The position numbers and the translations under genes were made by a program. The notes below the pieces were generated by a model. It was not told the origin of the DNA, did no database searches, and worked only from the letters and a program-made list of their open reading frames with translations. This document shows, piece by piece, positions 1 to 13,255 of a DNA stretch of 64,000 nucleotides (positions within the stretch are counted from its first letter, which is position 1; each line of letters begins with the position of its first letter). The stretch is taken from contig NC_052032.1 of assembly GCF_015832195.1 (NCBI RefSeq), forward strand, positions 3,850,618 through 3,914,617. The letters run 5' to 3'. The DNA is from Motacilla alba alba. Taxonomy: Eukaryota; Chordata; Aves; Passeriformes; Motacillidae.

Positions 1-1049
1 TGATTAAGGAAGACTAAAAAAAGCCCACTTATTCCATTAGGTTTTAGATCCAAGGAGGATCTATACCTATTCCTTTGGCAAATTCTGTGAGTGTAAATAT
101 GGAACTCAGCAGCCACTAAAACATTAAAGCCACTTCTGAATTAGGAGAGCAAAATGTCCCCATATTAGGTCACTGCAAATCACAGATTACAAAAGACCAT
201 GGAGAACCTGTGTGGGCCCAAAGACACCTAAGGTCCAGGACTGTGCATTCTAGTCAGCTCTGAATGTCTAAACTGAGGAAAACTTGCCCAGGAATTAAAG
301 CACAGAGGCTGTGGGTTTCCTGCCTCCTCCTGGAGGTATGAAGCACTTTCCTGCCTCTCCATTCCTTGAATTCATCTCTGCAGCTTGGCTTGGCAGTGAT
401 TTTAAGGAAGGCTCTCAGTCAGCTGCTTCTTAAGGGCAGCCAAAGGCAGTTGCTGTTTACCTCCTCTCAAAAGAAGGAAGGTGAAGGGTCTGCTTTGCTC
501 CAGCCTCGTTAACAGTTGTTTCATTAATCACAGCTTTCCCTTCAAAACCAGAAACAATCTGTCCAATTAACATTAAAGCTCTGGCAGTCGCTTGTGATGC
601 CTTGTGAGGGTGGGGAACTTTGCAAGCAGCACTTTGACAACCATCACTGGAAGTTTCACATTTTTTAAAGCTGCTCACAAACAAACCAGCCCGGTCTCAC
701 CTCGTTAATCCCCTCTGCTCCCTGCTTGCACAGAGCCAGCCTACTTCCCATTCACTTTTACAGTGAATCCCAGCAGAACTCGGGTCCCACAGCGCTTCTC
801 CAGACCTCTGGGATTATGCAGGCACTCCTTTGTGTTACACCCTGACACTGGCCTGCACCTCAGCTGAAGTCAGAAAGAATCATCACATTAAAGTGCAGGT
901 CCAGCAGAAAAGGTCATTAATAATGTCTTGTCTCCAAAAGCCACATGATCAGAGAACTGTAGAAGTAGCAATGTAAAGAGAAAAAGTTACCCAGTTAACT
1001 CCAAGCCTCTTAGTCTAACCTTGACTGGAGATTTCAAAGTGAATTTTGA
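1..1049. other. Intergenic, nothing recognised
   Basis: I see no open frame with a recognisable protein, no clear repeat family and no RNA gene in this first kilobase. The sequence is mixed-composition unique-looking DNA, and short frames here are not supported by splice sites or by protein similarity I can recognise. Confidence 0.5.
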
Positions 1050-1780
1050 AGGGAAGAACAATTAAACACGCAGAGATAAACGGGAAATGAGATAAGATGC
1101 AACATGGGTTTACGAAATGTAGATTGTGTCAGACGAACATGATAGCTTTGTTTTGATAAGATACCTGATTTTCCAGACAAAGGGAATGCTGCTGATCTCC
1201 TTTATCTAGGCTTCAGGTATCTGATAGGTGCCATGTGGGAAATTATTAGTGAAGCTGAAGGAAAGGAGGATTAGTAAACTGTACGGTGAGGTGCAATTCT
1301 CTGGAGGGTATTTGCCAAAAGACTTTCTCACAGAACAGTTTGGGAACTGATCTTTTCTTCTTGCGGATGATCTTGGCAATGAAAGCAAGATCCTGAGGCT
1401 AAAATCGCCCAGGACGCAGAAGTGGAAGTTTTGACAACGCAGAGAAGAGTGAGAGTACAAGGCTGAAAGAACGAAGTGACCTTGAGAATCAGAGTAATTG
1501 AAATGAGAGGGCAAAGAGAAAGTTTGAGGTGACAGGTCAGGAATGTGAGCACTTGTGATAGTCTGAGATATAATACAGGAGATGATGAGCAGCAAATGGT
1601 CGAGGACTGTGTGGTCTGAGTGACTGCAGCCTGACTGAGATGTCAGGCAAAGCAAGGCAAATGCTATCCTTGGATGTATCAGGAGGGATATTTCAGTAAA
1701 TAAAGACAAAAATGGAGCCACTGACCATGTCTGGCTTCTTAAGGTCAGGGTGGATAAGCTTAATCTTGCTTGAAAGCAGG
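1050..1780 (+). mobile_element. Old CR1 LINE fragment (ORF2 region)
   Basis: The stretch 1105-1240 (CATGGGTTTACGAAATGTAG, then GTGTCAGACGAACATGATAG, GATAAGATACCTGATTT, AGACAAAGGGAATGCTG and CCATGTGGGAAATTATTAG) follows the CR1 reverse-transcriptase region block by block. A second recognisable block, CAAATGCTATCCTTGGATGTATC at about 1649-1681, matches CR1 sequence that normally lies further 3' in the same reading direction. Between them the match is weak, so this is a decayed, partly deleted copy with no open frame. It could extend to about 2200, but I cannot support that by eye. Family assignment is from remembered consensus and is fairly sure for 1105-1240, less so for the rest. Confidence 0.65.
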
Positions 1781-4428
1781 GGAGGGTTGGAAGACGGAAA
1801 ACAGAACATTTGCAGGAGGTCAGAAGAGTCAGGAACAGCATGTTTAATTTGGTAAAAGACAGGTTGACATGGGAGAAAAGTTCCAGAGAGGTAAAATGGC
1901 TCCATAAGCTGTTGGGATACAGCTCCTGAAGCAGCTGTGGCATGAACACAGTCAGAACATGTCAGGGGAGGAGGTTCCCTGCTGGCCGGTGGAAGATGCA
2001 GAGACAGAAGAGAAGGTTTTGAGCTCTGAGCTTTTCCTCTCACACCTGAAATGACAAGGAGCACCCTTGCTAGCCAGAATGTCCTTGACACTCCCTTTAT
2101 CCCAGGCAGGGCTCTCTCCCTCGAGTTTTCCCCATATTCTGAGCAGCTTTCTCATTCCTGATGCTCCCGAGAATCCCTCCAGGCTCCTGACAGAGACTCA
2201 GAACATCTGCGTGGGAAACTGAAGTGATGATTGCAGCACACATAAGAAAATCTCAAGTCTAATGTAGCCAGAACAGGTGAGAAAAACAGGAAAACCGGGT
2301 CAGGAGAGGAGCGAGCCGGGTGTGAGAACACAAACTGTCTGTCCAGGCTCCTGGTGATCTGCCTGCTATCCTGTGCTATCCTCTTTTACTGCTCCCTGTT
2401 AGCATTTCCTGCCACATTCTTCCTACTTTCCATCAAAACAGGACAATCCCCTCTGTATTTTGCTGTCTAAAGCTGCCTAAAGCTGTAAACTGGCATTTGG
2501 AACCCAGCGTGCTGATAACATTTGAGCAGTGCATGTTTTCCCCTCCTGCCTGTTGCTTCTGTATTAGAGTCATTTTAACTCGAACAAGCTCTTTTCTTTG
2601 GCTTTCTATTTGCCTCATTTTCAGGCCTTTTGTGAAACTGGGACAAGTGCTTCCTGATGAACTGACTATGGATTTGCAGAGCTCACTGGGAAAGCTATTT
2701 ACTGGGTGGGTATGAACTGGGCTTAAATCTAAAGGAACTGCTAATGCCTCGTCTGGCACAGGGCTATCACACGTGTCACAGCTTTGATTATTGCTTCCTG
2801 CCATGCTGGGAGGTCAATGTGAGATGAGAGAAGATTGGGAAACAGTCAGATTTGAGCAATCAAGGTGATACATCCCGGGATGGGGCTGGGAGGGAGGCAG
2901 GGGAAGGCTTTGGTGAGCCTGCAGGTTTTCCTTCTCAGCTTTGGGCCAGCAGCACATATGCTGTAATTTCATGTAGATGCTGGTGTCCTGGGGAGAAAGC
3001 TGTTTAAGGGAAATTCTTGCAAAGTTTTTCCCCCTGCTGGGATGATTACATTAACAGGTGCCAGGCACAGAGGAGCCTGGTGGGCCCTGAGGGAGGAAGA
3101 GGCAGGAGCTGAGGTTTAGAGACTCTGAGTAAGTGACTTGTTACCTATTAAATAATGCAACTCAAGAACTGCATCATGCCTTGGACATGGGTCTGTCTGT
3201 CTGTCTGCCCCACCTCTTTAACATGATGCCCTGCAGTCCTTTTGGCGTACCAGCTCCCCTGTGTGCTGGGAGCTCTGCTAAACCCTAATTGTCACTGCTC
3301 TGTTCTCTGTCTGCAGCTCCCAGCTTCTGTAACCCAAGTTCTTTTCATGCACAGCATGGCAGAGAGGCTGGTGGGCAGGGCTCAGCTTTGGAGGGGCTGG
3401 GGACAGGCAGTGGGGGCAGCAAGGGGCACCTTCACTGCCATGTGTTCTCATGCTGAGCCAGTTGTGCCAGCTGGTGGCAATTGTGTGTCCACAGAGTGGC
3501 TTGCACACTCTCCTGGATCCACCCTTGCCACACCTCCTAAAAACCCCCACAATCTATATTTTTCAGAGCAGGAAACTCAGGCACAGGCAGTGAAAGTGGT
3601 CCAAAGGCAGTGTTTACAAACATAAAAAGTACTCTGGAGTTTTTAGCAGTTGGTGCTTGAATCAACATTAAATGAATCCAATTCCCACGTGACAGGAGCA
3701 TCCTTTCCCCACTCCATCAGAGGTGTCCTACTCCAGCCACACATATGTGCCTGGTGCCTTCTGTGCCACCTACTCCTGCCCCTGCCCCTGTCCTTGCCCC
3801 AGCTCTCCCTAGAGCAGGTCTGCGTGGGGAGCACAGCTCTGCTCCTGCCCAAATTCCCTTTCGGATGCTCATGTAGAGTGCTAGGCTTTCTCTCCCTGCC
3901 TGCGTGGAGCTACCAGGGCAGGAAGCCCTCCTCCCTTTGCTCTGGGATCTCTGTGTTGGCAGATGGGTGGCTAAACTCCAGCATTGGTATTTGTCCCCTC
4001 CAGCAAAGGCCAATGCCCAGCACTCGAGGGCCATGGCACCACGACTTTTCAAAGCTGGGACAGATGGCAGGGGCTCTGCAGAGAAAGGCCAGGGCAGGAG
4101 GGCAGCTGGCAGCCTTTCCAGGATTCTGGTCCTGTGGCAGGATGTACAAGACTCCAGACACAGACATGCTCATGGACAGCTCCGCAGTGGCTCAGAGCTG
4201 CTTTACAGCCAGTGCCTTCAGTGGGGCTGTGGTGTTTGAGGCAGCGCTCAGCCCTCGATGCTGAGCCCTCTGGTTCAGCCTGAGCACGACTCAGCAGTGC
4301 CTGGCAGCCCAAAGGGCTGGTCCTGGGGGACATCAGGCCCAGTATCACCAGCTTGTCAAATGAGGGAATGGTCCCACTCTGCTCTGGGCTGGGGCAGCCT
4401 CACCTTGAGTGCCGGGGGAGTTTTGGGC
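1781..4428. other. Intergenic, no gene recognised
   Basis: No coding exon is recognised. A short (GTCT)n run lies at about 3191-3207. The 3.3-4.4 kb part is G/C-rich and therefore full of chance open frames on both strands that overlap each other. None has a recognisable domain or flanking splice sites. Confidence 0.45.
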
Positions 4429-4860
4429 ACCACAATATAAAATAGAGATCTAAAGCTGTGAGAGAGTGTCCAAGGAGGGACACGGGGAAGGGGAAGGGTC
4501 TGGAGGGGCCATGAGAGGACTGGCTAAGGGCACTGGGATTGTGCAGCCTGGAGAAGAGAAAACTGGGGGGAGACTTATTGGGGTCTGCAGCTCCTCCCGA
4601 GGGGCAGCTCCCATCTCTGCTCTGGGACAGGGACAGGAGCCAGGGAACGGCTGGGGCTGGGCCAGGGCAGCTCAGGCTGGAGCTCAGGACAAGGTTCTTC
4701 CCCCAGAGGGTGCTGGCACTGCCCAGGCTCCCCAGGGAATGGGCACGGCCCCGAGGCTGCCAGAGCTCCAGGAGCCTTTGGCCAGCGCTGCCAGGGATGC
4801 CCAGGGTGGGGTTGCTGGGGTGTCTGGGCAGGGCAGGGGTGGGATTGGATAGTCCTTGTT
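4429..4860 (+). mobile_element. CR1 LINE 3' fragment
   Basis: The order of blocks is that of the CR1 3' region: GGGACACGGGGAAGGGGAAG, GGTCTGGAGGGGCCATGAG, CAGCCTGGAGAAGAG, a GACAGGAGCCAGGGAACGGC block, CAGAGGGTGCTGGCACTGCC and finally a GGATTGGATAGTCCTTGTTG block. It begins in the same CACCACAATATAAA context as the copy at 12729, so both are 5'-truncated at a similar point. The octamer tail is missing at the right edge, so the 3' end is cut or mutated. A 117-bp segment (4704-4820) is identical to the copy at 13026-13142. There is no open frame of note. Confidence 0.85.
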
Positions 4861-7800
4861 GGTCCCCTCCACCTCCTCCACACTCTTTGAGAGCACTTCA
4901 ATCGTTTTATAATCACACTCCAGAGGTCTGACTTTCCCCTCCGTGGTGCTGAGAGAGTCCCACCCCCACACAGGAGCTGTAAGAGATGGATCCATTTCTG
5001 ACCTCTCCATCTGAGCCATCCAATCTCATTGTCCATCCTCACCTGACCCAAGGCTGTGGAGCAGAGGGGACAGGTTTACTGCCTGCTGTGAAGTGCCCTG
5101 CATGAGCCCACTGCTGGGGAGCATGAAAAGAGGTCAGAACTGAACTTGCAAGTGATGCACAGTTCTGCCTCTCTCGAAATGATGCCCTGCTAAGGTATTT
5201 CCTTGATATGAAAGCAAAATCTGAATTATATCTGCTTTTCAGAGCCCATCTACATCTCACTCTGTGTCAGGATGAGAATTATCTTTCCTCCTGCATCAAT
5301 ATTACAAAAACAGGCTGCAGGTGTATGGATCAGAAAAAAAAAACAAAACCCAAATTGTCTAGCCCAGGCTCCTAGCAGCTGTATTTCCCATGTGATTTTT
5401 GAATGTCTTGGTTTCAGGGTAAGACATGAAGGTCTTTGCTGTCTGTGTAAACTCAATGAGTTTCCACCCCACAGGTTTAGAGATGCTCAGATGCAGAACT
5501 GGGACCCAGATCCAGAGCTGTTCCAGAGCAAGGAGAATACACAAAGCTCTCTGGAGAACCCACTTGGGTAAAATTACCTTTCTGGCCAAAAATGAAATCT
5601 GAGATGAAGCTTGGAGTATGTTTAATTTGCGTGTTACATTCTTGTTAATAACAATATCTAATTAAAGCATCTTGTGACATCTTAATGGACAGGAAAGCAA
5701 AAAATCACAGAGGCTTTGTTGAATTTTTCCTTCAACTCCAGCTCTCCAGGTTTGAATGAATCCATCACTGGAGACAGTGCCTTGTTTGTCTGATTGTCTC
5801 TTCAGCACAGCCATGGATGTTGTAGCTTTATTGTCGAGAAACTATCCTTAAATTAAAACTCGTCATTCTTACCAAGATGATTGCTTGAAGGGGAGATTAA
5901 CCTTTACGATGTGATGATGGAAGTTGTTGTTCATTTCAAGAGCCCCTGAAGATTGCCGGGAGCTGGAAGTGAAGGAAACTGGACTGGGATTTGGCACCAC
6001 AGAGGAGAGGTGGGAATGGAGTTTGTCTTTGATGGGGCTCCTCATGTTGATTTCATGCCAGGATTATTATTTAGGATACTAATAACAATAACAATAATTT
6101 ATTATAAAAATATGTTATGTATGCATTTATTTATTTATTCATCTAACCTATTTATGATTATTTTATTTATTTAAGAGCCTAAGTATCATTTGTATTATTT
6201 GTATGTGTGTGCAGCAACTCATACAGTAAGATCCCTATCTCTGTCTGGGAACTTCATGTGGTCCTAAATAAGAGCAGGGTGATTTATCAATAGCAGAGTG
6301 GTGAGTTTAGTTTGTTACCTGCTGAGCATTCCCTCTCCTTCTGCTGCTGGCTCAGAGAGGAGACAACCACGTTGTCCACAGCCTCTGGCATATAAAAAGC
6401 CCTTGGGATTATTCTTCCTATTATCTTTTAATAAGGAGGACATGAAGGCTGTGCCTATCCATATTAGAAGCCCTGGCCCCTCAGGTTGTGCCACCACCAA
6501 AGCTCAAAGGATGACCTGGATTGTGCAGCTGGAGCTGGGGGAGGGAAGCAGAGCTCCAGGACAGCTCAACCACAGCAAACCCAAACCCTCACAAAGGTTA
6601 CACAAGCCCAGCAAGGACAGGAGTGGAGCCCTGACTAAACAGTTCTGTGTGAAATGACACTAAGTTGTTTTCAAGCTCTTCTGTGTGTGATTGATCTCCT
6701 GTAACAGGACATGTGCAATTAGCCAGCAGCTCTGCTATTAATAACCATCCCTGAGCATGTCGATGAAATGAATTGGTGTCTCTGTGGATTATTGCCTTTC
6801 TCCATCTGACACTTCTCTAGATGAGTGATACAGAACAAAAAGGGAGTTTTAAGAGTATATAATTGAGTGTGTATTAGGGTTTATGAAGAGATTCCTACAA
6901 TAACTGTCATGTTCTACCTGATGGAGTAGCTGTTATGTGAACATGCCAAAGAACCACTTTCCTTGCTGTGATCTTTGTTCTCACTTGCTTTGCCTGCATT
7001 ATCTGAAAATCTCCTTCAGCTGATGCCACTGAATGCAGCCTGAGTAATGACTTGAGTGTAAAATAAGGACAGCAATAAAGAATGAGGTGAACACTTACTG
7101 TCAGGGGCCTCAAAGCGGGCACCAAAGTGAATGGAGGCCCATGGTTTCAGAGGCAGACAGCATGTGCTGCTTCCACCAGTGACAGATCCTCTGGAAACCA
7201 GGACACCTCGATGTCTGTCCTGGTGGAAACTGAGGATCCAGGCACCACTGCACTGCTCCAATGGGGACAGCTGCATCAGCAGAGGAAGCACTGGAAGAGA
7301 ATGGAGGCACGGAGGGATGAAGTGACTTGCTTTGTGTGTCACCACCAGTAAAGCAGCTCTGGGTGCTGGGTGTCCCAGATCCTCAGCTGGAGAGTCCTGG
7401 CAGGGTTGTGCTGTTGCCAATGTGAGGAAAAGTGATTCCTCAGAAGTGAAAACGTACCTATGGTCTCAAACATGGCTTTGTGGAGGATCCAGCAAGGTGG
7501 AATCTGAGCATTTATGTGCCAGTTTGGGGTCTTTGCTGAGGGTGTGCTGGAGCCCTGTGACCCCAGGACAGAGCTGCCATCCTGCTGTGATACCCAACTG
7601 CAGCAAAAGCTGGGGGGTCTCTGGAACCAGCCCATGCCCGGGGGAGAAGGGGGAGATTTGCTTTCCCACTCTTTGAGGCCTTGCTGTGTGTCACTGACCT
7701 CAACAAAAATATCTGCTGCTCTCACCTACATGCCAACAAAATATCTTGGCTCTGAGGGGTGGGAATCCTGTTGGGATTTGGTGGTGTTGGGTGCTGTTAT

Positions 7801-9459
7801 TACATTTATATCCAACAACACAGAGAAAGCTCTCTTTGCATCCCAGCTTTCCCATCACCAGCCCAGACATTTTTCCATTGTTGCTCTGGATTTTTCCATC
7901 CTATTTTCTTTCTCATCCTTCCTTCCTTTCCCCCTCCGTTTTTCAGTTTGGTTTGTCACACACGCACGGAATCACACACTCAATCCTCTCAGAGCCTGGG
8001 GCCTGCCAGCAGATCTGGAATGCAGTGGGGCTGAGGGATGCCCTGTCACCTCCTGCCCCTCCACGTCCCTCCTGCCCTATTCCCCACTGATCTATTGCAA
8101 AGGACAGGTAACCTCAGACAGAAAGATGGATGCCACAATTACATTCCCCTTTTCAGCAGCTCTTTCCCCTTGCCTCTTCCTGATGGAAATCGCGGGCAAG
8201 AAAAATCTATTATTACTCTCCAAATCATATCAAATATTTATCAGGGTAATTCTCTAGTTATCACCAGCGATTGCAAGCCTCAGTCACGTACTAAATCTTG
8301 TTAGTGTCATCCCTGGGAACGCGGCTCGTCTGTCTCCTCAGCCCCGTGCTGCACAAACCAGGCTGCCCCAGGGGAACTGGGCTTGTGGAAAAGCTGGGGG
8401 GAAGGAGGAGTGGAGGTGAGCAAAGGTGGGTGTGAGCTTCCCATGTCCCCCAGAGCTTCCCATACCCCCAGGTCCTCCCAGGGCATGAGGTGAGCTCCGC
8501 TCAGGACAGGGCCAAGGGCAGGGCAGGAAGGTTGGGCTGGCTGTGGGAAGGGGAGGGCAGCTGGGCCACATCTGATGGCAATGTTCAGAGGAGCTCATTC
8601 CTAACCAGAAGCTGAAACAGCCACAAAAAGAGAGGTGTATTCTTGCCCAGGAGCTAGCCAGGGCTGTGTGGGAAGTCAGTGGCAGAGACCAGAACACAGC
8701 TCAAGGTCTCTGGCTCTGACATGATCTCTCCTTTTGCAGCTCTGTGGCTGGCTGGAAGCAGCTCTGTCCTGGGGTCCTGTAAGTCAGGGCAACCTTGACA
8801 ACTCCAGGGAGCCTCCCCTTCCAGCCACTGAGTGCAGGGCTAGCAAATGCAGCCACTCGAGCTGGGCTTTTGTTGTCGTGGTTCTTGGCACCAATATGTT
8901 TCCAGATTGTACCTATTTTTAAACTCTTTATTGGGTCAGATCTGGACAGCTTGGAGACTTCAGCTCTTCCCTCTCTCTACCCCTGTGCACACAACTTCTT
9001 GCTGCAAAGGGAAGAAATGAGCAGCAAATTCCCTCTGCCAGAACCAATCAATCTGGCACCTGTCATCAGCATCACAGCAGCTATAAAATATTTAATTTCT
9101 TAATGATGAATTGGCAGATTGTTTAAAAAAGACAACAAGGAAACAAAGAAAAGGAAACAGACACTCACAATCTGCAGTCACACTCTTTGCCAGGCTGAGC
9201 CTTTGGAGCTGATAGCAGGAATGTGTTTTTCCATCCCAGCTACCTGACAGCGCTGTCTGTTCATAAAACCCTGCTGGCTGTCGTGGGGATTTTCCTGCTC
9301 AGTCACTGGACCCTTGATTTACCATCCTCGTGTCCCACCACTGACTTCTGAGCAAATTCAGCCTTCAGAGAGGGACTTTTTTTTCCAGAAAACAGGCAAA
9401 CAGCTTCTCAATGGCACAGATTTTACCTCCTGCAGTGCTGTACACTGGAATAAGTAAGG
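4861..9459. other. Intergenic, no gene recognised
   Basis: I recognise no exon or RNA gene. A low-complexity A/T-rich patch lies at about 6065-6175, with AATAACAATAACAATAATTT followed by TTTATTTATTTATT runs. An A/C-rich run lies at about 5331-5353. The remainder looks like single-copy noncoding DNA. Confidence 0.45.
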
Positions 9460-9890
9460 AAAAAGAATGATCAGGCTAGGTCAGAGCACAGCTACATCCA
9501 GCCAGGTATTCCAGTTCCAGCAGTGACCCACAGTTCATGTTTTGGGAAATGTCTAGGAATAATTCAGTCATAAAATGCTATTTCTCTTACAGCCTCCAGC
9601 AATCTGCAGCTCAGGGAGATCCTTGTGGTTTCTAGCTCCAACTGGAATTTTCTTCCGTGAGCTTGCCTAGTCATCTTTTAAAGTTATGCAAACTTTGGGC
9701 ATCCACAAAAAAATCTTCACTTAAATAGTCCCATAGTGCCCCTGTGTGAAGCTGAATATCTTATTTTGTTTTCAGCATATCTCCTTCTAATTTCACTCGA
9801 TGTTCCCAGTCCCTGCATTAAAGAGACAGTGAAAAATCATTCTCTCTTCACCTCCCATCCCTTGAACATGTTTGGCTCACAAAACAGGGA
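9460..9890 (-). mobile_element. Ancient CR1-like repeat, degraded
   Basis: The order of words on the + strand resembles the complement of an old amniote CR1-type 3' region. It starts with a GGTCAGAGCACAGCTACATCCAGCC block and a CAGCAGTGACCCACAG block. It continues with GCCTAGTCATCTTTTAAAGTTATGCAAACTTTGGGCATCCAC split over 9664-9705, then CCTGTGTGAAG, a CTTATTTTGTTTTCAG block, CTAATTTCACTCGATG and GAGAGAC-like words. Divergence is high, which fits an old insertion. No frame is open. The call rests on remembered structure only; an unrelated old interspersed repeat of similar layout is possible. Confidence 0.5.
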
Positions 9891-12728
9891 GAGGCAGAGA
9901 GAGGCCTGGGTTAATGGAGAACAGGACTGGGAATTTGCAGTAGACCATCTGATTCCAGAGGAGTCAGCTTGTGCGTGCCTGTGGATTCCTTCTGCCTCTG
10001 GTTCCTACAGCTGTGTGCTTGGAGGGGAGCCAGTCCTCACCTGTATCATGGATTTTTGGAAGTGCATAAGGTAATTCTGGTGAGAGTCACCTCAAAGAAT
10101 CCTGTAAATACGAGCAAACCAAACTGAATCCTGTCTTGCAAATATTGTGATATTTGGTGGGATTTATTTTGTTTTATTAACTTCTAAGTCCTGTTATTGG
10201 GACCTTTTAATTACATCAGAACCATAACTTCTCACTAATCCAAACACAAACTTTCATCCATCCCAGAAAAAACCTGGAAACCACCTCTAACAACTTGCGA
10301 AAGCCTCCTGAACCCCGGGGGAAATGAAGAGGAAGGAACATTTGTCACTTAGCACCATTTATTATTTTTAAGCCGGTCTCATGACGGGGAGCGCTGACGC
10401 TCCTCGCTGGCGTGACCAAACCTACACTGTTCCTCTGGGCTGGAGTTTGGCAGGCGTGGGTGGCTGGCTGGCAGCTCGCAGGCACAGCCTTCCTGCTTCC
10501 TCCCCTGCCTCTCCCAGCAGCGTGTGGGGAGCCAGGGCTGCAGCAGAGCTGCTGCTGGGGTGGCAGCACGCAGGGCATGCCAGGGTCATGCAGCATCTCA
10601 GCTCAGTCCACCAGGAGACACCCGGCAGAGCCCTCCAGCTCGGTCTGCTCTGGTGATTTGGTTTAGCTCTCCCGCGTAAATACGCAAACCAAAAGCTGCT
10701 GCTTGTACGGAAAGGGCTTGGCCTGCTTTCCAGAGGGGTTAATGGAATTTAGGAGCACTCCCGTGGGGGCAAAGTGATCCCTCCCTGCTGCTGTGGGTCC
10801 GCTCCAGGGCAGAGCAGGTTTCCCCCAGCCCCTGTGCAAATTCTCAGCCCCAGGAGGATGTTTCCATTGTGCTTTGGCACAGGGATAAAATTAAATCAAA
10901 GGACAGCACTTGGGTGTCAGGCAGCTCTTTCCCCTGATCCCTCTGTCCTCTGCAGCTGTTTAAAGAGAAGTTTGCTCCACTGATCCTGCCTAATGTCTCT
11001 TTGGAAGTTCTGCTTGGAAAACATCCTGCTTATCTCTAATCAAAGCTGGGTTTTCTCTGCCTCTGGGCCAAAACATTGCAACAGGCTTGGCCCTGGCGGG
11101 ACCAGTGGATGCTGAGCAGTGGAGCTGCCTGCTGCCTTTCCAGGCATGGGAAGAACCTGAAAACCCACCTCACCCCTCCTGTGCCACCAGCTGCAGGTTT
11201 TGGGGGTATGGAAGGGGAGATTTGACAGCAGCAACCCAGCAGGTCTGAGCTGAAGCACAGGGAGTCTGGAGAGGCATCACTTTCCCATCTATTAAAATAG
11301 ATCCCGCTGCCAGCAAAATACTGGGAAGTGTGACTCAAAGTGGGGGCAGGAAAAGGGATGGGGCTGATCAGCAGCTAGACACCCACATCAGGACAGCATC
11401 TCAGCAGCACCAGTGGCATCCCACCGTTGTCAGTGTGGTGGAACACGTGCTGCAGCAGAGAAGGGACTGAGGGAATGTTGCCTGTGGGAAGTTTTTGGCT
11501 CACAGTGAGGCACATGGGGGGTGTTCGTGGGATGGGCAGTGCCGGAGTCCTCTTCACCACAGGCCTTTCTCAGAAAGCTTTAACAAAGAGCATGAGCTTA
11601 AAGAGATTCTCTCTTGCTACCCAAAATCAGCCCTAGACGTTGCTCTGAGGGTGTCCCTCTGCCCTTGACTCCTTGCCAGCCATGCCTGGCTGGAAACCTT
11701 CCTCCAGATGGAGCAGGCTACAAAAAGTGTGGAAATGCAAAGAGGAAGGAAATGTGAAGGTATGAGCATCCCTAATTGTATGGTTTTGCTGTCATTTAGA
11801 CTGCTATAAAATGAATAAAATATTGAGTAAAAATGAGTAAAATATTGTGATTCCTCTCTAATACTTTTTCATCCACTTATGCTGGAATATATTTTCTCTG
11901 AATCGAAATTCTTGTCAGAATGTGATTGGGGCAGATCCTTTAGTTTATTATTTGATTGCAAAGAACCAACTTTCTCCCAAATATCTTTTTTCTTTTTTCA
12001 TTAAAAAGTGATAACAGAAGGTGGTGAGCCATAGCCTCGTGTTGCAGTGAAGGCAGAGCTGGGGTGTAAGAGGGAAACTGGAATATTTTGGGTGATGAGA
12101 TGGGGGCATCACCAAAACGAATCATAACACTTTCAGCCTAAATAGTTTGGCTCCTTGTTAGTTGGATTTAAAAGGTCAGATTTTCTGAGAAAGACTTTGA
12201 CAGAGGAAGGGTTTTGTCTGAGTGTTCAGGGGAACACTGTTCCTGCCAGCCCACTTACCCTGGGTGTGTGGTGGGGTGGCCTTTGACCCTCTGCCCACTC
12301 CTTCCCACAAAACCTGGCTGGGGATGAAGCAGCAGAGCCTGGAAAAGCAGCTTCTCCTTAAAACAACCCCCTTGCTTTGGTGGGTCAGTGTTGTCAGCTC
12401 CTGGGATTTCATCCCCCAGCCCAGGCAGTGTGCCCTGAATGGTTGGGGTTTCCTTGCATGACCTCATTTTCCCCCTGCAATGGCTCATTTTGTCCTTTCA
12501 GAATTTCCTAGGGCTTGGTCAGGCTCCAGGGCTTGCTTGCATCCTTGCTGCATGTCTGAGGTTCAGGGGTAAGGCAGGCTGGAGCTACAGGAGGGATTGA
12601 CAAACCTCTGGGCTGCAAAGCTGGTGTCAGAGGAGTTGGAGAAAACAGGAGGATGGAAGGAGGCTTTCACTTGGAATTGTGCCTTGGAGGGGACTTGGGA
12701 AACAGGAAGAGGCAACAAACCCAGCCAT
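9891..12728. other. Intergenic, no gene recognised
   Basis: No exon is recognised. A moderately CpG-containing patch at about 10370-10700 includes a small inverted repeat, GAGCG-CTGA-CGCTC, near 10389. It is not dense enough for me to call an island. Confidence 0.4.
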
Positions 12729-13255
12729 GGCACCACAATATAAAAAAGACATTAAGGCATTGGAGAGCATCCAAAAGAGGGACACGAGGATGGGGAAGGG
12801 TCTGGAGGGGAAGCCATGTGAGGAATGACTGATTTACTTGGTTTGTTCAGCCTGGAGGAGTGGAGACCGAGGGGAGAACTCTTTGTGGTCTTCACCATCC
12901 TCAGGAGGGGCAGCAGATGGGCAGGCACTGATCTCTCCCCTCTTGGAATCAGTGACAGGAGCCAGGGAATAGCTGGAGCTGTGGCAGGGAGGTTTAGGTT
13001 GGAAATCAGGAAAAAGTCTTTCCCTCAGAGGGTGCTGGCACTGCCCAGGCTCCCCAGGGAATGGGCACGGCCCCGAGGCTGCCAGAGCTCCAGGAGCCTT
13101 TGGCCAGCGCTGCCAGGGATGCCCAGGGTGGGGTTGCTGGGGGGTCTGGGCAGGGGCAGGAGTGGGACTGGATGATCCCTGTGGGTCCCTCCCAGCTCAG
13201 CATATTCTGTGATTCTGTTTCAATAATCTTATGTTTCCATGATTCTGTGACTCTG
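12729..13255 (+). mobile_element. CR1 LINE 3' fragment with octamer tail
   Basis: The CR1 3' blocks appear in order: GGCATTGGAGAGCATCC, AAAGAGGGACACGAGGATGG, GAAGGGTCTGGAGGGGAAGC, TTCAGCCTGGAGGAGTGGAG, GAGGTTTAGGTTGGAAATCAG, CAGAGGGTGCTGGCACTGCC, TGGATGATCCCTGTGGGTCC and then ATTCTGTGATTCTGT. That last octamer repeat is the usual CR1 3' terminus, so the 3' end is intact and the copy is 5'-truncated, as CR1 copies usually are. More degenerate ATTCTGTG-like words (CATGATTCTGTGACTCTGTG) extend to about 13258. The copy is not coding. Confidence 0.9.

Noticed and set aside
1206..1949. Minus-strand open frame of 247 codons
   Set aside because: It runs antisense across old CR1 sequence and has a Leu/Ser-rich composition without a domain.
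3650..4264. Plus-strand frame of 204 codons
   Set aside because: G/C-rich DNA with several overlapping frames on both strands; no domain, splice sites or gene context.
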